In this document: positions 8,351-16,819 of the stretch, piece after piece
Layout: the number at the start of each line of letters is the position of its first letter
Numbering within the stretch: position 1 is the first letter of the stretch
Assembly (NCBI GenBank): GCA_035540755.1
Contig: DATLGD010000053.1
Location: 1-53,203, forward strand
Origin: DATLGD01 sp035540755
GTDB taxonomy: Bacteria > Actinomycetota > Actinomycetes > Mycobacteriales > SCTD01
Length of the DNA: 53,203 nt
Direction of reading: 5' to 3'
Made by a program: the position numbers and the translations under genes
Notes under the pieces: generated by a model
Told to the model about the DNA's origin: nothing
Databases searched by the model: none
What the model saw: the letters and a program-made list of their open reading frames with translations, nothing else

Positions 8351-9228
8351 CGGTCCCGGCGCTGTCGCGCGCGACGGTCGACCGCGACGCGGGGCTGCGG
8401 GACGACGAGGCGGCGCTGGCCGCGGCCTGGGAGCGCGCCCGGGTCCTCCTCGTCGACGGCGACGGGCGGGTGCTCGTCGACGAGGCGGCCGACCGCCCTC
8501 GCCTGGTGCTGGTCCCGCCGGCGGAGGCGCCTGCGGGAGACCGCCTCTACCTGGGCGCCGACGCCGACGGTCCGGTGTTCGCGGTGGCCGCCGCCCTCCC
8601 GCGCCGGCTCGGGCTCCGCCCTGCCGACCTGCGCGCCGTCGGCGCCCTGCTCGACGACCGCGATGCGGGCCTGCTCGTGCACGCGGTCGGCCTCACCACC
8701 TGGCACCGGACGCACCCGCGCTGCGCGCGCTGCGGGGCCGCCACGCGCGCCGTGCGCGGCGGCTCGGTCCGCCGCTGCCCGGACGACGGCAGCGAGCACT
8801 TTCCGCGCACCGACCCGGCGGTCATCGTCCTGGTCACCGACGGCGCCGACCGGTGCGTGCTCGGCCGGCAGGCGGTCTGGCCGCCCGGCCGCTACAGCAC
8901 GCTGGCCGGCTTCGTCGAACCGGGCGAGAGCGCCGAGCAGGCGGTCGTGCGCGAGGTGCGCGAGGAGGCCGCCCTCGAGGTCCGCGACGTCCGGTACGTG
9001 GCGAGCCAGCCCTGGCCGTTCCCGGCCAGCCTGATGCTCGGCTTCACCGCCGTCTGCGACGGCGACGCCGTGCCGCACCCGGCCGACAGCGAGCTCGAGG
9101 ACGCCCGGTGGTTCTCCCGGCAGGAGCTGGCGGACGCCGCCACCTGGGGGTCCGGGCCCGGCCTGCAGCTGCCGGGCGAGGTCTCGATCGCCCGGCACCT
9201 GGTCGAGCGCTGGCTGACCGACGGTTAG
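8347..9228 (+). CDS. nudC: NADH pyrophosphatase / NAD-RNA decapping hydrolase NudC
   Basis: 293 aa. After a variable N-terminal domain come CARCG and RRCPDDGSEHFPRTDP, a zinc-ribbon region with three of the usual four Cys visible. The Nudix box GFVEPGESAEQAVVREVREE is complete, and the NudC signature SQPWPFPASLM lies downstream. The family hydrolyses NAD(H) to NMN(H) and AMP and removes NAD caps from RNA. GTG at 8347 overlaps the stop of the upstream M16 gene, so the three genes form one transcript. In mycobacteria nudC lies in the same neighbourhood, next to mycoredoxin and uvrD2. Confidence 0.95.
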   Translation: MTVPALSRATVDRDAGLRDDEAALAAAWERARVLLVDGDGRVLVDEAADRPRLVLVPPAEAPAGDRLYLGADADGPVFAVAAALPRRLGLRPADLRAVGALLDDRDAGLLVHAVGLTTWHRTHPRCARCGAATRAVRGGSVRRCPDDGSEHFPRTDPAVIVLVTDGADRCVLGRQAVWPPGRYSTLAGFVEPGESAEQAVVREVREEAALEVRDVRYVASQPWPFPASLMLGFTAVCDGDAVPHPADSELEDARWFSRQELADAATWGSGPGLQLPGEVSIARHLVERWLTDG

Positions 9229-9281
9229 CGGAACGTGCCGGTCCGTCCCCGCGCGGGTCGCGGAGGCCGGACACGACGCCG

Positions 9282-9902
9282 CTACCGTCGGCCCGGCGCC
9301 CGCACCTGGACCGCCGGCCGGGCGGGGTCCTCGGCCAGCACGAGGACGTCGCACCGCCGCCGGGGCTGCACGAGCCGCTCGTGCTCGACGAACGCCTCCA
9401 CCTGCCAGGGCGGCAGTCCGCGCCGCCGGAGCGCGGCCGGGGAGAGCGCGACGTGCACGACCAGGTCGCACGACAGACCGCGCCCGAGCAGCAGGACGCC
9501 GTCGAGCAGCAGCACCGAGCGGGGCGGAGCGTCGCGCAGGGGCTGCCGGGCCGAGCGGTCACGCACCGGGTCGCGCAGGGCCGGCAGGTAGCGCCCGTGC
9601 CGGACCGCCGCGAGCACCTCGCGCTCCAGGGCAGGCGCGTCGAGCCAGGTGGTGCGGAAGGCCTCGGCGTCCTCGCGGCCGTGCTCGAACCGCTCGCCGG
9701 CCGGGCGGAGGAAGTCGTGCGCGCTCACCCGCAGCGGCTGCCGGCCGGCGCCGGCCAGCCCGGGCACGAGGCTGTCGGCGAGGACCGCGGAGCCGACGCC
9801 GTCGAGCAGCACGCGCACCGGAGCGGGGCCCGGCAGGGCGAGGCACAGCTCGACGAGGTCGGTGGCGAGCGCCGCGGGCGCCCGGGGGACCGGACCGGTC
9901 AG
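9282..9902 (-). CDS. Uridine-kinase-like protein without intact P-loop
   Basis: About 206 aa. The middle and end resemble actinobacterial uridine kinase-like proteins: SAHDFLRPAGERFEHGREDAEAF, TTWLDAP, LPALRDPVRDRSARQPL, SVLLLDGVLLLGRGL. The expected Walker A is replaced by LLDGVGSAVLADSL with no GK[ST], so ATP-dependent kinase activity is doubtful. The start is uncertain: CTG at 9902 overlaps the upstream TGA, while GTG at 9818 would give 178 aa and cut away part of the first domain. It follows the GAF-ANTAR gene on the same strand. It could be a regulatory or ligand-binding relative of uridine kinase. Confidence 0.7.
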   Translation of the reverse strand: MTGPVPRAPAALATDLVELCLALPGPAPVRVLLDGVGSAVLADSLVPGLAGAGRQPLRVSAHDFLRPAGERFEHGREDAEAFRTTWLDAPALEREVLAAVRHGRYLPALRDPVRDRSARQPLRDAPPRSVLLLDGVLLLGRGLSCDLVVHVALSPAALRRRGLPPWQVEAFVEHERLVQPRRRCDVLVLAEDPARPAVQVRAPGRR

Positions 9903-10759
9903 CGGGCCGGGTCCCGCCGGCGCGGGGCCAGCTCGGGCGGGAGCGGGACGCCCGGGTCGGTCGAGGACAGGACGACCTCGCGGGCCAGCTCGTGCACCTT
10001 GCGCCCGCGCGACCGGGCGGTCTTGCGGAGCCGCTCGAAGGCGTCGCGGGGGCTGCTGCGCTGGCGCTCGGTGAGCACGCCGATGGCCTGCTCGACCACG
10101 ACGCGGGCGGCGAGAGCGTGCTCGAGCTGCTTGACCGACAGCCGCAGCTGGCCGACCTCGTCGAGCTCGCCCTCGTGCCGGGGCGGCCGGGCGCCCGGCG
10201 TGAGGTCGTCGGCCAGCAGGTCGGCGAGCACCATGGCGCTGGTGAGGTCGCCGGTCTGCTCGGCGTCGCCGACGGTCCACCCGCCCTCGGGGGAGCGCCG
10301 GATGACCACGCCCTCGGCCATCAGCGGGCCGAGCTGGGCGGCGATCACCTCGGCCAGGTGGTTGAGGACCTCCAGCGTGCGGTCGTCGACCGGGACCGAG
10401 CCACGGTCGATGCCGCACAGCGTGGCGATGACCTGGCCCTCGGCGTCGCGCACCGGCACGCCGACGTAGGAGCAGATGCCGAGGTCCTCGCGGATCGGCG
10501 CGTCGGCGTAGGCGGGGTCGTTCGCCGCGTCGGCGGTGCTCGGCGGCGCACCCTCCAGCATCCGGTGGCAGAAGGAGTCGGACCGGTCGGCGCTGCGCCC
10601 CTCCTCCACCCCCGGCCACGCGCCGGTGGCATGCACGCGGTGCAGGGTGAAGGTGTCGTCGGTCAGACCGCCGAGGAAGACGACCTCCATGCCGAGCAGG
10701 CTCGCCGCCGTCGACATGGCCGCGTCGACGGCCGGGGAGGCGGGGACGGTCGGGGCCAC
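9899..10759 (-). CDS. GAF-ANTAR regulator (putative RNA-binding antiterminator)
   Basis: 286 aa. Residues about 10-135 form a GAF domain (STAASLLGMEVVFLGGL through SYVGVPVRDAEGQVIATLCG). Residues about 215-265 form an ANTAR domain (ARVVVEQAIGVLTERQ, RDAFERLRKTARSRGRKVHELA). ANTAR domains bind paired-hairpin RNA and prevent termination; GAF domains sense small molecules or redox state. The GTG at 10759 follows GGAAGGACACTCCCTCC; an in-frame ATG 14 codons later is the alternative. The stop overlaps the uridine-kinase-like gene. The RNA target is unknown. Confidence 0.88.
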   Translation of the reverse strand: MAPTVPASPAVDAAMSTAASLLGMEVVFLGGLTDDTFTLHRVHATGAWPGVEEGRSADRSDSFCHRMLEGAPPSTADAANDPAYADAPIREDLGICSYVGVPVRDAEGQVIATLCGIDRGSVPVDDRTLEVLNHLAEVIAAQLGPLMAEGVVIRRSPEGGWTVGDAEQTGDLTSAMVLADLLADDLTPGARPPRHEGELDEVGQLRLSVKQLEHALAARVVVEQAIGVLTERQRSSPRDAFERLRKTARSRGRKVHELAREVVLSSTDPGVPLPPELAPRRRDPAR

Positions 10760-10920
10760 GGAGGGAGTGTCCTTCCCGGGGTCGGAGGGCGGACGGCACG
10801 GATCGTCGGGGGACGACCCGGCGGCGGCTGGACGTCGCGGCCGCTGGACGCGCCCATACTCCCCGCCGGGGCGGCCGATGTCACCCGCCCCGCCCGTCGC
10901 GAGGGCGGACGGGCAGCCGG

Positions 10921-11181
10921 CTACCCGGCGGCCAGGCGCTGCTTGACCTCGGCCAGGCTGGGGTTGGTCAGGGCGCTGCCGTCGGCGAAGACCACCGTCG
11001 GGACGGTCTGGTTGCCGCCGTTGACGCTCATGACGAAGTCGGCGGCGGTCGGGTCGTGCTCGATGTCGACGACGTCGTAGCCGACCTGCTCGCGGTCGAG
11101 CTGGCGCATCAGCCGGTGGCAGTAGCCGCACCACTGGGTGCTGTAGATCGTGAGCGGGGCGGCGGGTGCGTCTGCGGACAT
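10921..11181 (-). CDS. mrx1: Mycoredoxin (glutaredoxin-like)
   Basis: 86 aa, usual glutaredoxin size. Active site WCGYC (Cys18, Cys21) after the first strand LTIYSTQ; later TVPTVVFADG contains the cis-Pro of the thioredoxin fold. CGYC is typical of actinobacterial mycoredoxin-1, which reduces mycothiol-mixed disulfides. ATG at 11181. The gene diverges from uvrD2 with 64 bp between starts, the same arrangement I recall from mycobacteria (mrx1 beside uvrD2 and nudC). Confidence 0.93.
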   Translation of the reverse strand: MSADAPAAPLTIYSTQWCGYCHRLMRQLDREQVGYDVVDIEHDPTAADFVMSVNGGNQTVPTVVFADGSALTNPSLAEVKQRLAAG

Positions 11182-11245
11182 GCCGGTGTCAACAACCCCG
11201 CGCGGCCGAACCCTTCCCGGAGGCAACGGCTGCGAGACTGGGCCG

Positions 11246-13384
11246 GTGACGCTCCACCCGCCGGCCGCCGCTGCCTCCGCCGCGCTGTCCCCGGACGACG
11301 TGCTGGCCGCGCTCGACCCCGAGCAGCGCGCCGCCGCCGAGGCGGTCCGCGGCCCGGTCGTGGTGCTGGCCGGAGCCGGCACCGGCAAGACCCGCACCAT
11401 CACGCACCGGGCGGCCTACGCCGTGCTGTCCGGCACCGTGCCGGCGTCGGCGCTGCTCGCCGTCACCTTCACCGCCCGGGCCGCCGGTGAGATGCGCACC
11501 CGGCTGCGGGCGCTCGGCGTCGGGGGCGTGCAGGCCCGGACCTTCCACTCGGCGGCCCTCAAGCAGCTGCAGTACTTCTGGCCGCGGGTCGTCGGCGGGG
11601 CGCCGCCGCGGCTGCTCGAGAACAAGTTCAGCCTCGTCGCGTCCGCGGCCGCCCGCTCGGGCGTGCGGCCCTCGACGTCCGAGCTGCGCGACCTGCTGTC
11701 GGAGCTCGAGTGGGCGGCCTCCACCCTCGTCGCTCCCGACGACTACCCCGTCGCGGCGGCCAAGGCCGGGCGCGAGGGCCCGTTCGACGCCGCCGTCGTC
11801 GCGCAGGTCTACGACGCCTTCCGCCAGCTCAAGAGCGCGCAGGGCCTCGCCGACTTCGACGACCTGCTCCTGCTCACCGCCGGCGCGCTGGAGGAGTCGG
11901 CCCCGGTCGCCGAGGAGTTCCGGGCGCGGTACCGCTCGTTCGTGGTCGACGAGTACCAGGACGTCACGCCGCTGCAGCAGCGCCTGCTCGACGCCTGGCT
12001 CGGCGGGCGCGACGACCTGTGCGTCGTCGGCGACGCCCAGCAGACGATCTACTCCTTCACCGGCGCCACTCCCGACTACCTCGTGGGGTTCCGGCACCGC
12101 TACCCGCAGGCCACCGAGGTCCGTCTGGTGCGCGACTACCGATCCACCCCGCAGGTGGTCGCGCTGGCCAACGGCGTCATCGGCAAGGCCTCGGCCGCCG
12201 GCCGGGCGTCCGCGGCCCGCCTGCAGCTGGTGGCACAGCGCGACCCGGGCCCCGAGCCGACCTTCGCCGAGCACCCGGACGAGCCGGCCGAGGCCGCCGC
12301 CGTGGCCCGCCGGTGCGCGCAGCTGGTCGCGTCGGGCGTGCCCGCCAGCGAGATCGCGGTGCTGTACCGGGTGAACGCCCAGTCGGCCGCCTACGAGGCG
12401 GCGCTGGCCGACGCCGGGGTGCCGTACGTGATCCGCGGTGGCGAGCGCTTCTTCGACCGGCAGGAGGTGCGCGAGGCCGTCCTGCTGCTGCGCGGGGCCG
12501 GTCGCGCCGGCGACACCGACGCCCCGGCCGGGCTCGGCGACGCCGTCGCCGACGTGCTGCGCGCCGGCCTCGGCTGGTCCCCCGACGCGCCGCCGCCCGG
12601 TGCCGGAGCCAGCCGCGAGCGCTGGGAGTCGCTGGCCGCCCTGCACCGGCTGGCCGTCGACCTCGCGGCCGCCACGCCCGGTGCGGGCCTGCGCGAGGTC
12701 GTCGCCGAGCTCGAGGAGCGCGCGGCGGCCCAGCACGCTCCGACCGTGGAGGGGGTCACGCTCGCCACGCTGCACGCGGCCAAGGGCCTCGAGTGGGACG
12801 CCGTCTTCCTCGTCGGGCTGGTCGAGGGGACCGTGCCGCTGGTGCACGCCACCACGCCCGACGCCGTCGAGGAGGAGCGCCGGCTGCTGTACGTCGGCGT
12901 CACCCGCGCCCGCGAGCACCTCGCGCTGTCGTGGGCGCTCGCCCGCTCACCGGGCGGCCGGGCGTCGCGCCGCCCGTCCCGCTTCCTCGAGGGTCTCGCG
13001 CCGGCCGTGCCGGAGCGGTCGGCGAGCACCGCCTCGTCCCCGCGCGGCAAGCGGCGCGAGCGCTCCGGTCCGGTGACCTGCCGGGTCTGCGGCGCGGCGC
13101 TGCTGGCCGCCGTCGACAAGAAGCTGGGCCGCTGCGGCGACTGCCCGGCCGACCGCGACGACGAGCTGTTCGAGGCGCTGCGCTCCTGGCGGGCCGACAC
13201 CGCGCGCGAGCTCGGCCAGCCGGCCTACTGCGTGTTCACCGACGTCACGCTCACCGCTCTCGCCGAGCAGCGGCCCACCACGCCGGAGGCGCTCGGCAGC
13301 GTGCCCGGCATCGGCCCGGCGAAGATCGAGAAGTTCGGGGACGCCGTGCTCGCCCTCGTGGCCGGCACGTCCGAGCAGGGCTGA
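11246..13384 (+). CDS. uvrD2: ATP-dependent DNA helicase UvrD2
   Basis: 712 aa, near mycobacterial UvrD2 (about 700). Superfamily 1A motifs are in order: Walker A GAGTGKTRTIT (about residue 45), DEYQD (about 235), GDAQQTIYSF, RDYRSTPQVV, LATLHAAKGLEWD, YVGVTRARE. Then a four-Cys knuckle (CRVCG and CGDC, about 611-633) and a C-terminal HRDC domain (about 640-708, YCVFTDVTLTALAEQRP), which together mark UvrD2 rather than UvrD1. It unwinds DNA 3'-5' in repair. GTG at 11246 has GAGACT 6 nt upstream and may be leaderless. whiB7 follows after an untranslated leader. Confidence 0.95.
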   Translation: MTLHPPAAAASAALSPDDVLAALDPEQRAAAEAVRGPVVVLAGAGTGKTRTITHRAAYAVLSGTVPASALLAVTFTARAAGEMRTRLRALGVGGVQARTFHSAALKQLQYFWPRVVGGAPPRLLENKFSLVASAAARSGVRPSTSELRDLLSELEWAASTLVAPDDYPVAAAKAGREGPFDAAVVAQVYDAFRQLKSAQGLADFDDLLLLTAGALEESAPVAEEFRARYRSFVVDEYQDVTPLQQRLLDAWLGGRDDLCVVGDAQQTIYSFTGATPDYLVGFRHRYPQATEVRLVRDYRSTPQVVALANGVIGKASAAGRASAARLQLVAQRDPGPEPTFAEHPDEPAEAAAVARRCAQLVASGVPASEIAVLYRVNAQSAAYEAALADAGVPYVIRGGERFFDRQEVREAVLLLRGAGRAGDTDAPAGLGDAVADVLRAGLGWSPDAPPPGAGASRERWESLAALHRLAVDLAAATPGAGLREVVAELEERAAAQHAPTVEGVTLATLHAAKGLEWDAVFLVGLVEGTVPLVHATTPDAVEEERRLLYVGVTRAREHLALSWALARSPGGRASRRPSRFLEGLAPAVPERSASTASSPRGKRRERSGPVTCRVCGAALLAAVDKKLGRCGDCPADRDDELFEALRSWRADTARELGQPAYCVFTDVTLTALAEQRPTTPEALGSVPGIGPAKIEKFGDAVLALVAGTSEQG

Positions 13385-13417
13385 GAAGGCTTCCGGCACG
13401 CCCGGGCCGGCACCCGG

Positions 13418-13457
13418 GAGAAAACAGGTTGCACCCGCCCCCGGGTCGCTCTACCTT
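13418..13457 (+). promoter_or_regulatory. whiB7 promoter with AT-rich WhiB7 site
   Basis: TTGCAC (13429-13434) and TACCTT (13452-13457) are separated by exactly 17 bp, a good sigma-A-type promoter. The A-rich GAAAACA lies three bases upstream of the -35, in the position where WhiB7 AT-hook proteins bind at their own regulon promoters, so autoactivation is expected. Confidence 0.82.
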
Positions 13458-13536
13458 CCCGGAGTCCGGTGATCACCGGACGGCTGCCCGCCGCGGGCGG
13501 GCGGCACGGCGAGACGGACGCGAGGAGGTGGCCCCG

Positions 13537-13761
13537 ATGGACCTGAGCTCCGCGCAGCCCGTCATGGACGCCTCCTTCGGCCGGGCTCTGGCCGGCGGCC
13601 GTCCGCACAGCTGCTGGAGCACCTCCGCAGCGTCCGACGTGCGGCAGCGGCCCGCCGCGTCCCGGCTCCAGGGGACCGCTGTGCCCGCCGCCGCCCGGCT
13701 CCGCACCGCCGCCGCCCCCGCCGTCCTCGGCGCCCCGCCTCCTCGAGGTGCACCGGTCTGA
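13537..13761 (+). CDS. whiB7 leader ORF (candidate attenuator uORF)
   Basis: 74 codons starting at ATG 13537 behind an excellent ribosome site (GAGGAGGTGGCCCCG) and ending at TGA 13759-13761 inside the attenuator. The product is low-complexity (rich in Ala, Arg, Pro; APAVLGAPPPRGAPV at the end) and matches no family. Position, strong initiation signal and a stop codon within the antiterminator hairpin indicate that its translation, not its product, matters: ribosome progress sets which leader hairpin forms. whiB7 leaders with a uORF are known in mycobacteria and relatives; this one seems long for the class. Confidence 0.7.
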   Translation: MDLSSAQPVMDASFGRALAGGRPHSCWSTSAASDVRQRPAASRLQGTAVPAAARLRTAAAPAVLGAPPPRGAPV

Positions 13762-13788
13762 CCTGTCAGACCAGCGCGCACCTCGAGG
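13741..13788 (+). promoter_or_regulatory. whiB7 leader antiterminator hairpin
   Basis: CCTCGAGGTGC (13741-13751) pairs with GCACCTCGAGG (13778-13788), 11 bp perfect, enclosing a second stem GGTCTGA/TCAGACC. Its 3' arm shares GAGG (13785-13788) with the terminator, so the two cannot both form. Confidence 0.82.
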
Positions 13789-13821
13789 CCGCGGGACCCC
13801 CACCAGGGGACCCGCGGCCTC
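13785..13821 (+). terminator. whiB7 leader terminator
   Basis: GAGGCCGCGGG (13785-13795) pairs with CCCGCGGCCTC (13811-13821), with ACCCC/GGGG extending the stem, followed by TGTCGTTCCTC. It would stop transcription about 47 nt before the whiB7 start unless the upstream hairpin takes its 5' edge. Confidence 0.82.
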
Positions 13822-13867
13822 TGTCGTTCCTCCCGATCGCTCCGACCGACCGCAAAGGTGACCGACG

Positions 13868-14179
13868 GTGCTCGCCCTCGCTCCGACCTCCCTCCCCGAC
13901 CTCCCCGACACATCCGGCCCCTGCCGCGACGGCTCGTCCGATCCCGCGGCGCTGCCGTGCTGGTCGACCGAGCCCGACCTGTGGTTCGCCGAGTCGCCCG
14001 CCGACGTCGAGCGCGCCAAGGCGCTCTGCGTCCCCTGCCCGCTGCGCGAGTCGTGCCTGTCCGGCGCGCTCGAGCGCCGGGAGCCCTGGGGCGTCTGGGG
14101 CGGGCAGCTCGTCGTCGCCGGGGTCGTCGTGCCCCGCAAGCGGCCGCGCGGCCGCCCGCGCAAGGACGCCGCCGCCTGA
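13868..14179 (+). CDS. whiB7: WhiB7 transcriptional regulator
   Basis: 103 aa. Four Fe-S cysteines are present (LPCWSTEPDLWF, then CVPCPLRESC), followed by the WhiB turn GVWGG and a C-terminal AT-hook RGRPRK, the feature that separates WhiB7 from other WhiB proteins. WhiB7 partners sigma-A and activates intrinsic antibiotic-resistance genes when translation is inhibited. GTG at 13868 follows AAAGGTGACC. Expression should depend on its own promoter (13418) and leader attenuator (13741-13821). The position beside uvrD2 is conserved in mycobacteria. Confidence 0.96.
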   Translation: MLALAPTSLPDLPDTSGPCRDGSSDPAALPCWSTEPDLWFAESPADVERAKALCVPCPLRESCLSGALERREPWGVWGGQLVVAGVVVPRKRPRGRPRKDAAA

Positions 14180-14251
14180 TCCGCTGGGGCCGGCGCGGTC
14201 CCGCCCACGACCTGCCCGCTCGTCCCGTCACTTCCGAGGAGGTGAAGAACC

Positions 14252-14425
14252 ATGACCGTCGTCCCCGAGCTGCTCGCCGCCGCCCTGGCCGCCGAGCGGC
14301 AGGCCGAGGCCGCAGCGCACAACCGCGCCGCGCGCCTGCGGGCCGTCCGCCGGTACGAGCGGCGCGCCGAGGAGGCCGGGCGCCGGGCCCGCCTGGTCCG
14401 GCTGGCCCTGCACGCCGGGCCCTGA
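14252..14425 (+). CDS. Small basic helical protein
   Basis: 57 aa. The ATG has a near-perfect ribosome site (CCGAGGAGGTGAAGAACC), better than most genes here. The product (starts MTVVPELLAAALAAERQAEA) is Ala/Arg/Glu-rich, predicted as one or two amphipathic helices, with no Cys or known motif. It is 72 nt downstream of whiB7 and could be cotranscribed with it, hence possibly induced by translation inhibitors. Function unknown. Confidence 0.68.
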   Translation: MTVVPELLAAALAAERQAEAAAHNRAARLRAVRRYERRAEEAGRRARLVRLALHAGP

Positions 14426-14503
14426 CCCGCGCCTGCCCGACCCGGCCGGCGCGCGCGCCGCACCGCCGCGCACGCCGCCGGGACCCGCCTTAGGCTCGGG
14501 CGC

Positions 14504-15961
14504 GTGCCGCTGCCCTCGCGTGACCTGTCCGACGCCCCGGTCACCCTCCCGGCCGCCCGCACCGGCCAGACCGTCGAGGCACTGCGCGACCGCGCGCTCG
14601 ACGTGCTGCTCGACCCGTCGCTGCGGCACGTCGTCGCGCTCGTGTGCTGGTCGGAGAAGGGCCTGGTGCACGTCGCCGACAGCGCCGGGCACGTCGTGCT
14701 CGACGCCGAGGGCGGGTCCACCGTGCTGGCCGGCCGGAACCCGGTGGACGACCAGGACCCGTTCTCCGACAGCACCACCTGCTACCCGTTCGCCGCGACC
14801 CGGCTCCGGTCGCTGTTCGACGACCCGCGTGCACCCGATCTCGCCGTCGTGCACACCGGCGCCCACCACTGGCCGGAGCGGGGCGGCCACCTGGGGGAGC
14901 ACGGCTCGCTCAACGCCGTGCAGTCGCGCGCACCGCTGCTGCTGTCGGGCGCGGGCGTGCGCGAGCGCGGGCTGGTCGACGCCGTCGCGCGCACGGTCGA
15001 CGTCGGCGCGACGCTGACCCGACTCGCCGGCGGCGACCTGACCGGCATGGAGGGCCGCCCGCTCGAGGTGGTCGAGCCCGGTGCGGCGCACGTCGTCGGG
15101 ATGCTCTGGGACGGCGCGCAGTGCGCCGACCTGCTGGCCCAGGTCGAGGCCGGGCACCTGCCGAACGTGGCCCGCCTGCTCGCCCGCGGCTGCGCGCTGC
15201 GGGGCGGCGCGATCGCCGAGTTCCCGAGCGTCACCCTGGTCAACCACACCTGCGCGCTCACCGGCGTCGGACCGGGCCGGCACGGGATCGTCCACAACGC
15301 CTTCTTCGACCGCGAGCTGGCCGAGCAGGTCGTGCCGAACGCCTCCGGGTCCTGGCACAAGGCGATGCAGTGGATGCGCCCGGGGGTGCGGACGGTCTTC
15401 GAGCGGCTGCCCGAGGGCATCGCCAGCGCCTGCGTGAACGAGCCGGTCGACACCGGCGCCTCGTACTCGACCTTCGCCCTCATCCGCGAGACCGGGCGGG
15501 CCGGCACCGGCAGCCTGTCCGACTGGCTGCCGCCGCCGGACGACGACCTGCACGTGACGAGGGAGCACCTCAACGACCACGACGACTACCGGTGGTCGAC
15601 CCAGGTCGACGCCGCGGGGCTCGAGCAGGTGCTGAACCTGTGGCGCGAGGGCACGCCGCCGGCGCTGATGTGGTGGAACTCCACCCTGACCGACACCGGG
15701 CACCACGCGGGCGGACCGCGGTCGGCCATCGCCCGGGCGTCGATGGCCGACACGGACCGGCGGCTCGGGGTGTGGCTCGACCTGGTCGAGGAGCGCGGCC
15801 TGCTGGACGACGTCGTCGTGCTGCTCACCGCCGACCACGGCAGTGAGGGCGCCGACCCGGCCTGCCGCGGCGACTGGGACGCCGCCCTCGCCGAGGCCGG
15901 CGTGCCGTTCCGGGACGAGGCCTACGGCTTCCTCTACCTGGGTGACGACGTCGCGCCCTGA
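14504..15961 (+). CDS. Alkaline phosphatase superfamily phosphodiesterase
   Basis: 485 aa. The C-terminal half has the nucleotide pyrophosphatase/phosphodiesterase pattern: MLWDGAQ (first metal Asp), PNVARLLARGCALRGG, FPSVTLVNHTCALTGVGPGRHGIVHNAF (catalytic Thr and second metal region), NSTLTDTGHHAGG, and LTADHGSEGADP (late Asp-His pair). The N-terminal about 195 residues are less conserved but contain a second ATRLRSLFDDPRAPDLAVV-type segment. No signal peptide, so cytosolic action on a phosphodiester is inferred. GTG at 14504 lies 7 nt after TAGGCT, a likely leaderless start. Confidence 0.85.
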   Translation: MPLPSRDLSDAPVTLPAARTGQTVEALRDRALDVLLDPSLRHVVALVCWSEKGLVHVADSAGHVVLDAEGGSTVLAGRNPVDDQDPFSDSTTCYPFAATRLRSLFDDPRAPDLAVVHTGAHHWPERGGHLGEHGSLNAVQSRAPLLLSGAGVRERGLVDAVARTVDVGATLTRLAGGDLTGMEGRPLEVVEPGAAHVVGMLWDGAQCADLLAQVEAGHLPNVARLLARGCALRGGAIAEFPSVTLVNHTCALTGVGPGRHGIVHNAFFDRELAEQVVPNASGSWHKAMQWMRPGVRTVFERLPEGIASACVNEPVDTGASYSTFALIRETGRAGTGSLSDWLPPPDDDLHVTREHLNDHDDYRWSTQVDAAGLEQVLNLWREGTPPALMWWNSTLTDTGHHAGGPRSAIARASMADTDRRLGVWLDLVEERGLLDDVVVLLTADHGSEGADPACRGDWDAALAEAGVPFRDEAYGFLYLGDDVAP

Positions 15962-16006
15962 CGTCCCGCAGGCACCCGGTCGGGCGGAGGACGTAGCGTG
16001 CCCGCC

Positions 16007-16819
16007 GTGACCACGTACTGCGCACCCTGCCTCGCCGACCTCGCGCTCGTCCGCGAGGCGTCCACCGCCGTCAACGGCACCGCGTCCTGCATGGCCCACG
16101 CCGTGCTGCTCGTCCACCCCGGCGACGACCAGCAGCGCCGCCGCCAGCGCCTCGCCCAGCTGCGCGAGACCGCCACCGAGAAGCTCGAGACGGTCGGCCC
16201 GGAGGAGCGGCTGCGGCTCGAGGTCCTGGTCGAGGAGTACAGCCTCGCGTCGGTGATGGAGTCGCTCGTGCCGCGCCGCCGCCACGACGGCCCCCGCCAG
16301 GGCGGGCCGGGCGGGAGCCCGGCGTCCCACGGCGGCGGTCAGGGCGGCCAGGACGCACCGCTGAGCCGCAGCGCCCGCAAGCGCCGGGCGCGCGAGCGCG
16401 GGGCCGAGCGGGGCGAGCGCGGAGCTGCCACCGCCGGCGCCTCGCCCGTGGCCGACGGGTCGGCGGAGCAGGCCGGCGCGGATGCGCTCGAGCAGGTCGG
16501 AGCCCCGTCGGGGGAGCCGCCGGCGCCGGACGGCGGCCCGGCTGGCCAGCCCGACGCGGCGCCGTCGATGGTGGGAGAGGCGGCGCCGGCCGCCAGCGCG
16601 CCCTCGGAGGCACCGCCGGCCGAAACCCCGCCGGTCGAGGCATCGCCGGTCGAGCCCCCGCCGGCCGAGGTGCCGACCGCCGCGGACGCCCCGCCGGCCG
16701 AGGCCGCCGGCGGCCTGGTCGACGGCCCGCGCAGCGACACGGCGCCCTCGGGCGTGACGCTGACGCCCGACCCGGTCTCGCCCACGGCGGGCGGCCCGGA
16801 GAGCGACACGCAGGGCTGA
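16007..16819 (+). CDS. Hypothetical protein with Pro/Ala-rich disordered tail
   Basis: 270 aa. A short N-terminal domain (residues 1-85, TTYCAPCLADLALV, CMAHAVLLVHPGD, EEYSLASVMESLV) has a CxxC that could bind metal with a later Cys. From about residue 90 it is low-complexity: Gly-rich, then basic (SRSARKRRARERG), then repeats of Pro-Ala-Glu such as PPAETPPVEASPVEPPPAE. GTG at 16007 is preferred over 15998 because TAGCGT at 15994-15999 would be its -10 with a leaderless start 7 nt on. Function unknown. Confidence 0.78.
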   Translation: MTTYCAPCLADLALVREASTAVNGTASCMAHAVLLVHPGDDQQRRRQRLAQLRETATEKLETVGPEERLRLEVLVEEYSLASVMESLVPRRRHDGPRQGGPGGSPASHGGGQGGQDAPLSRSARKRRARERGAERGERGAATAGASPVADGSAEQAGADALEQVGAPSGEPPAPDGGPAGQPDAAPSMVGEAAPAASAPSEAPPAETPPVEASPVEPPPAEVPTAADAPPAEAAGGLVDGPRSDTAPSGVTLTPDPVSPTAGGPESDTQG

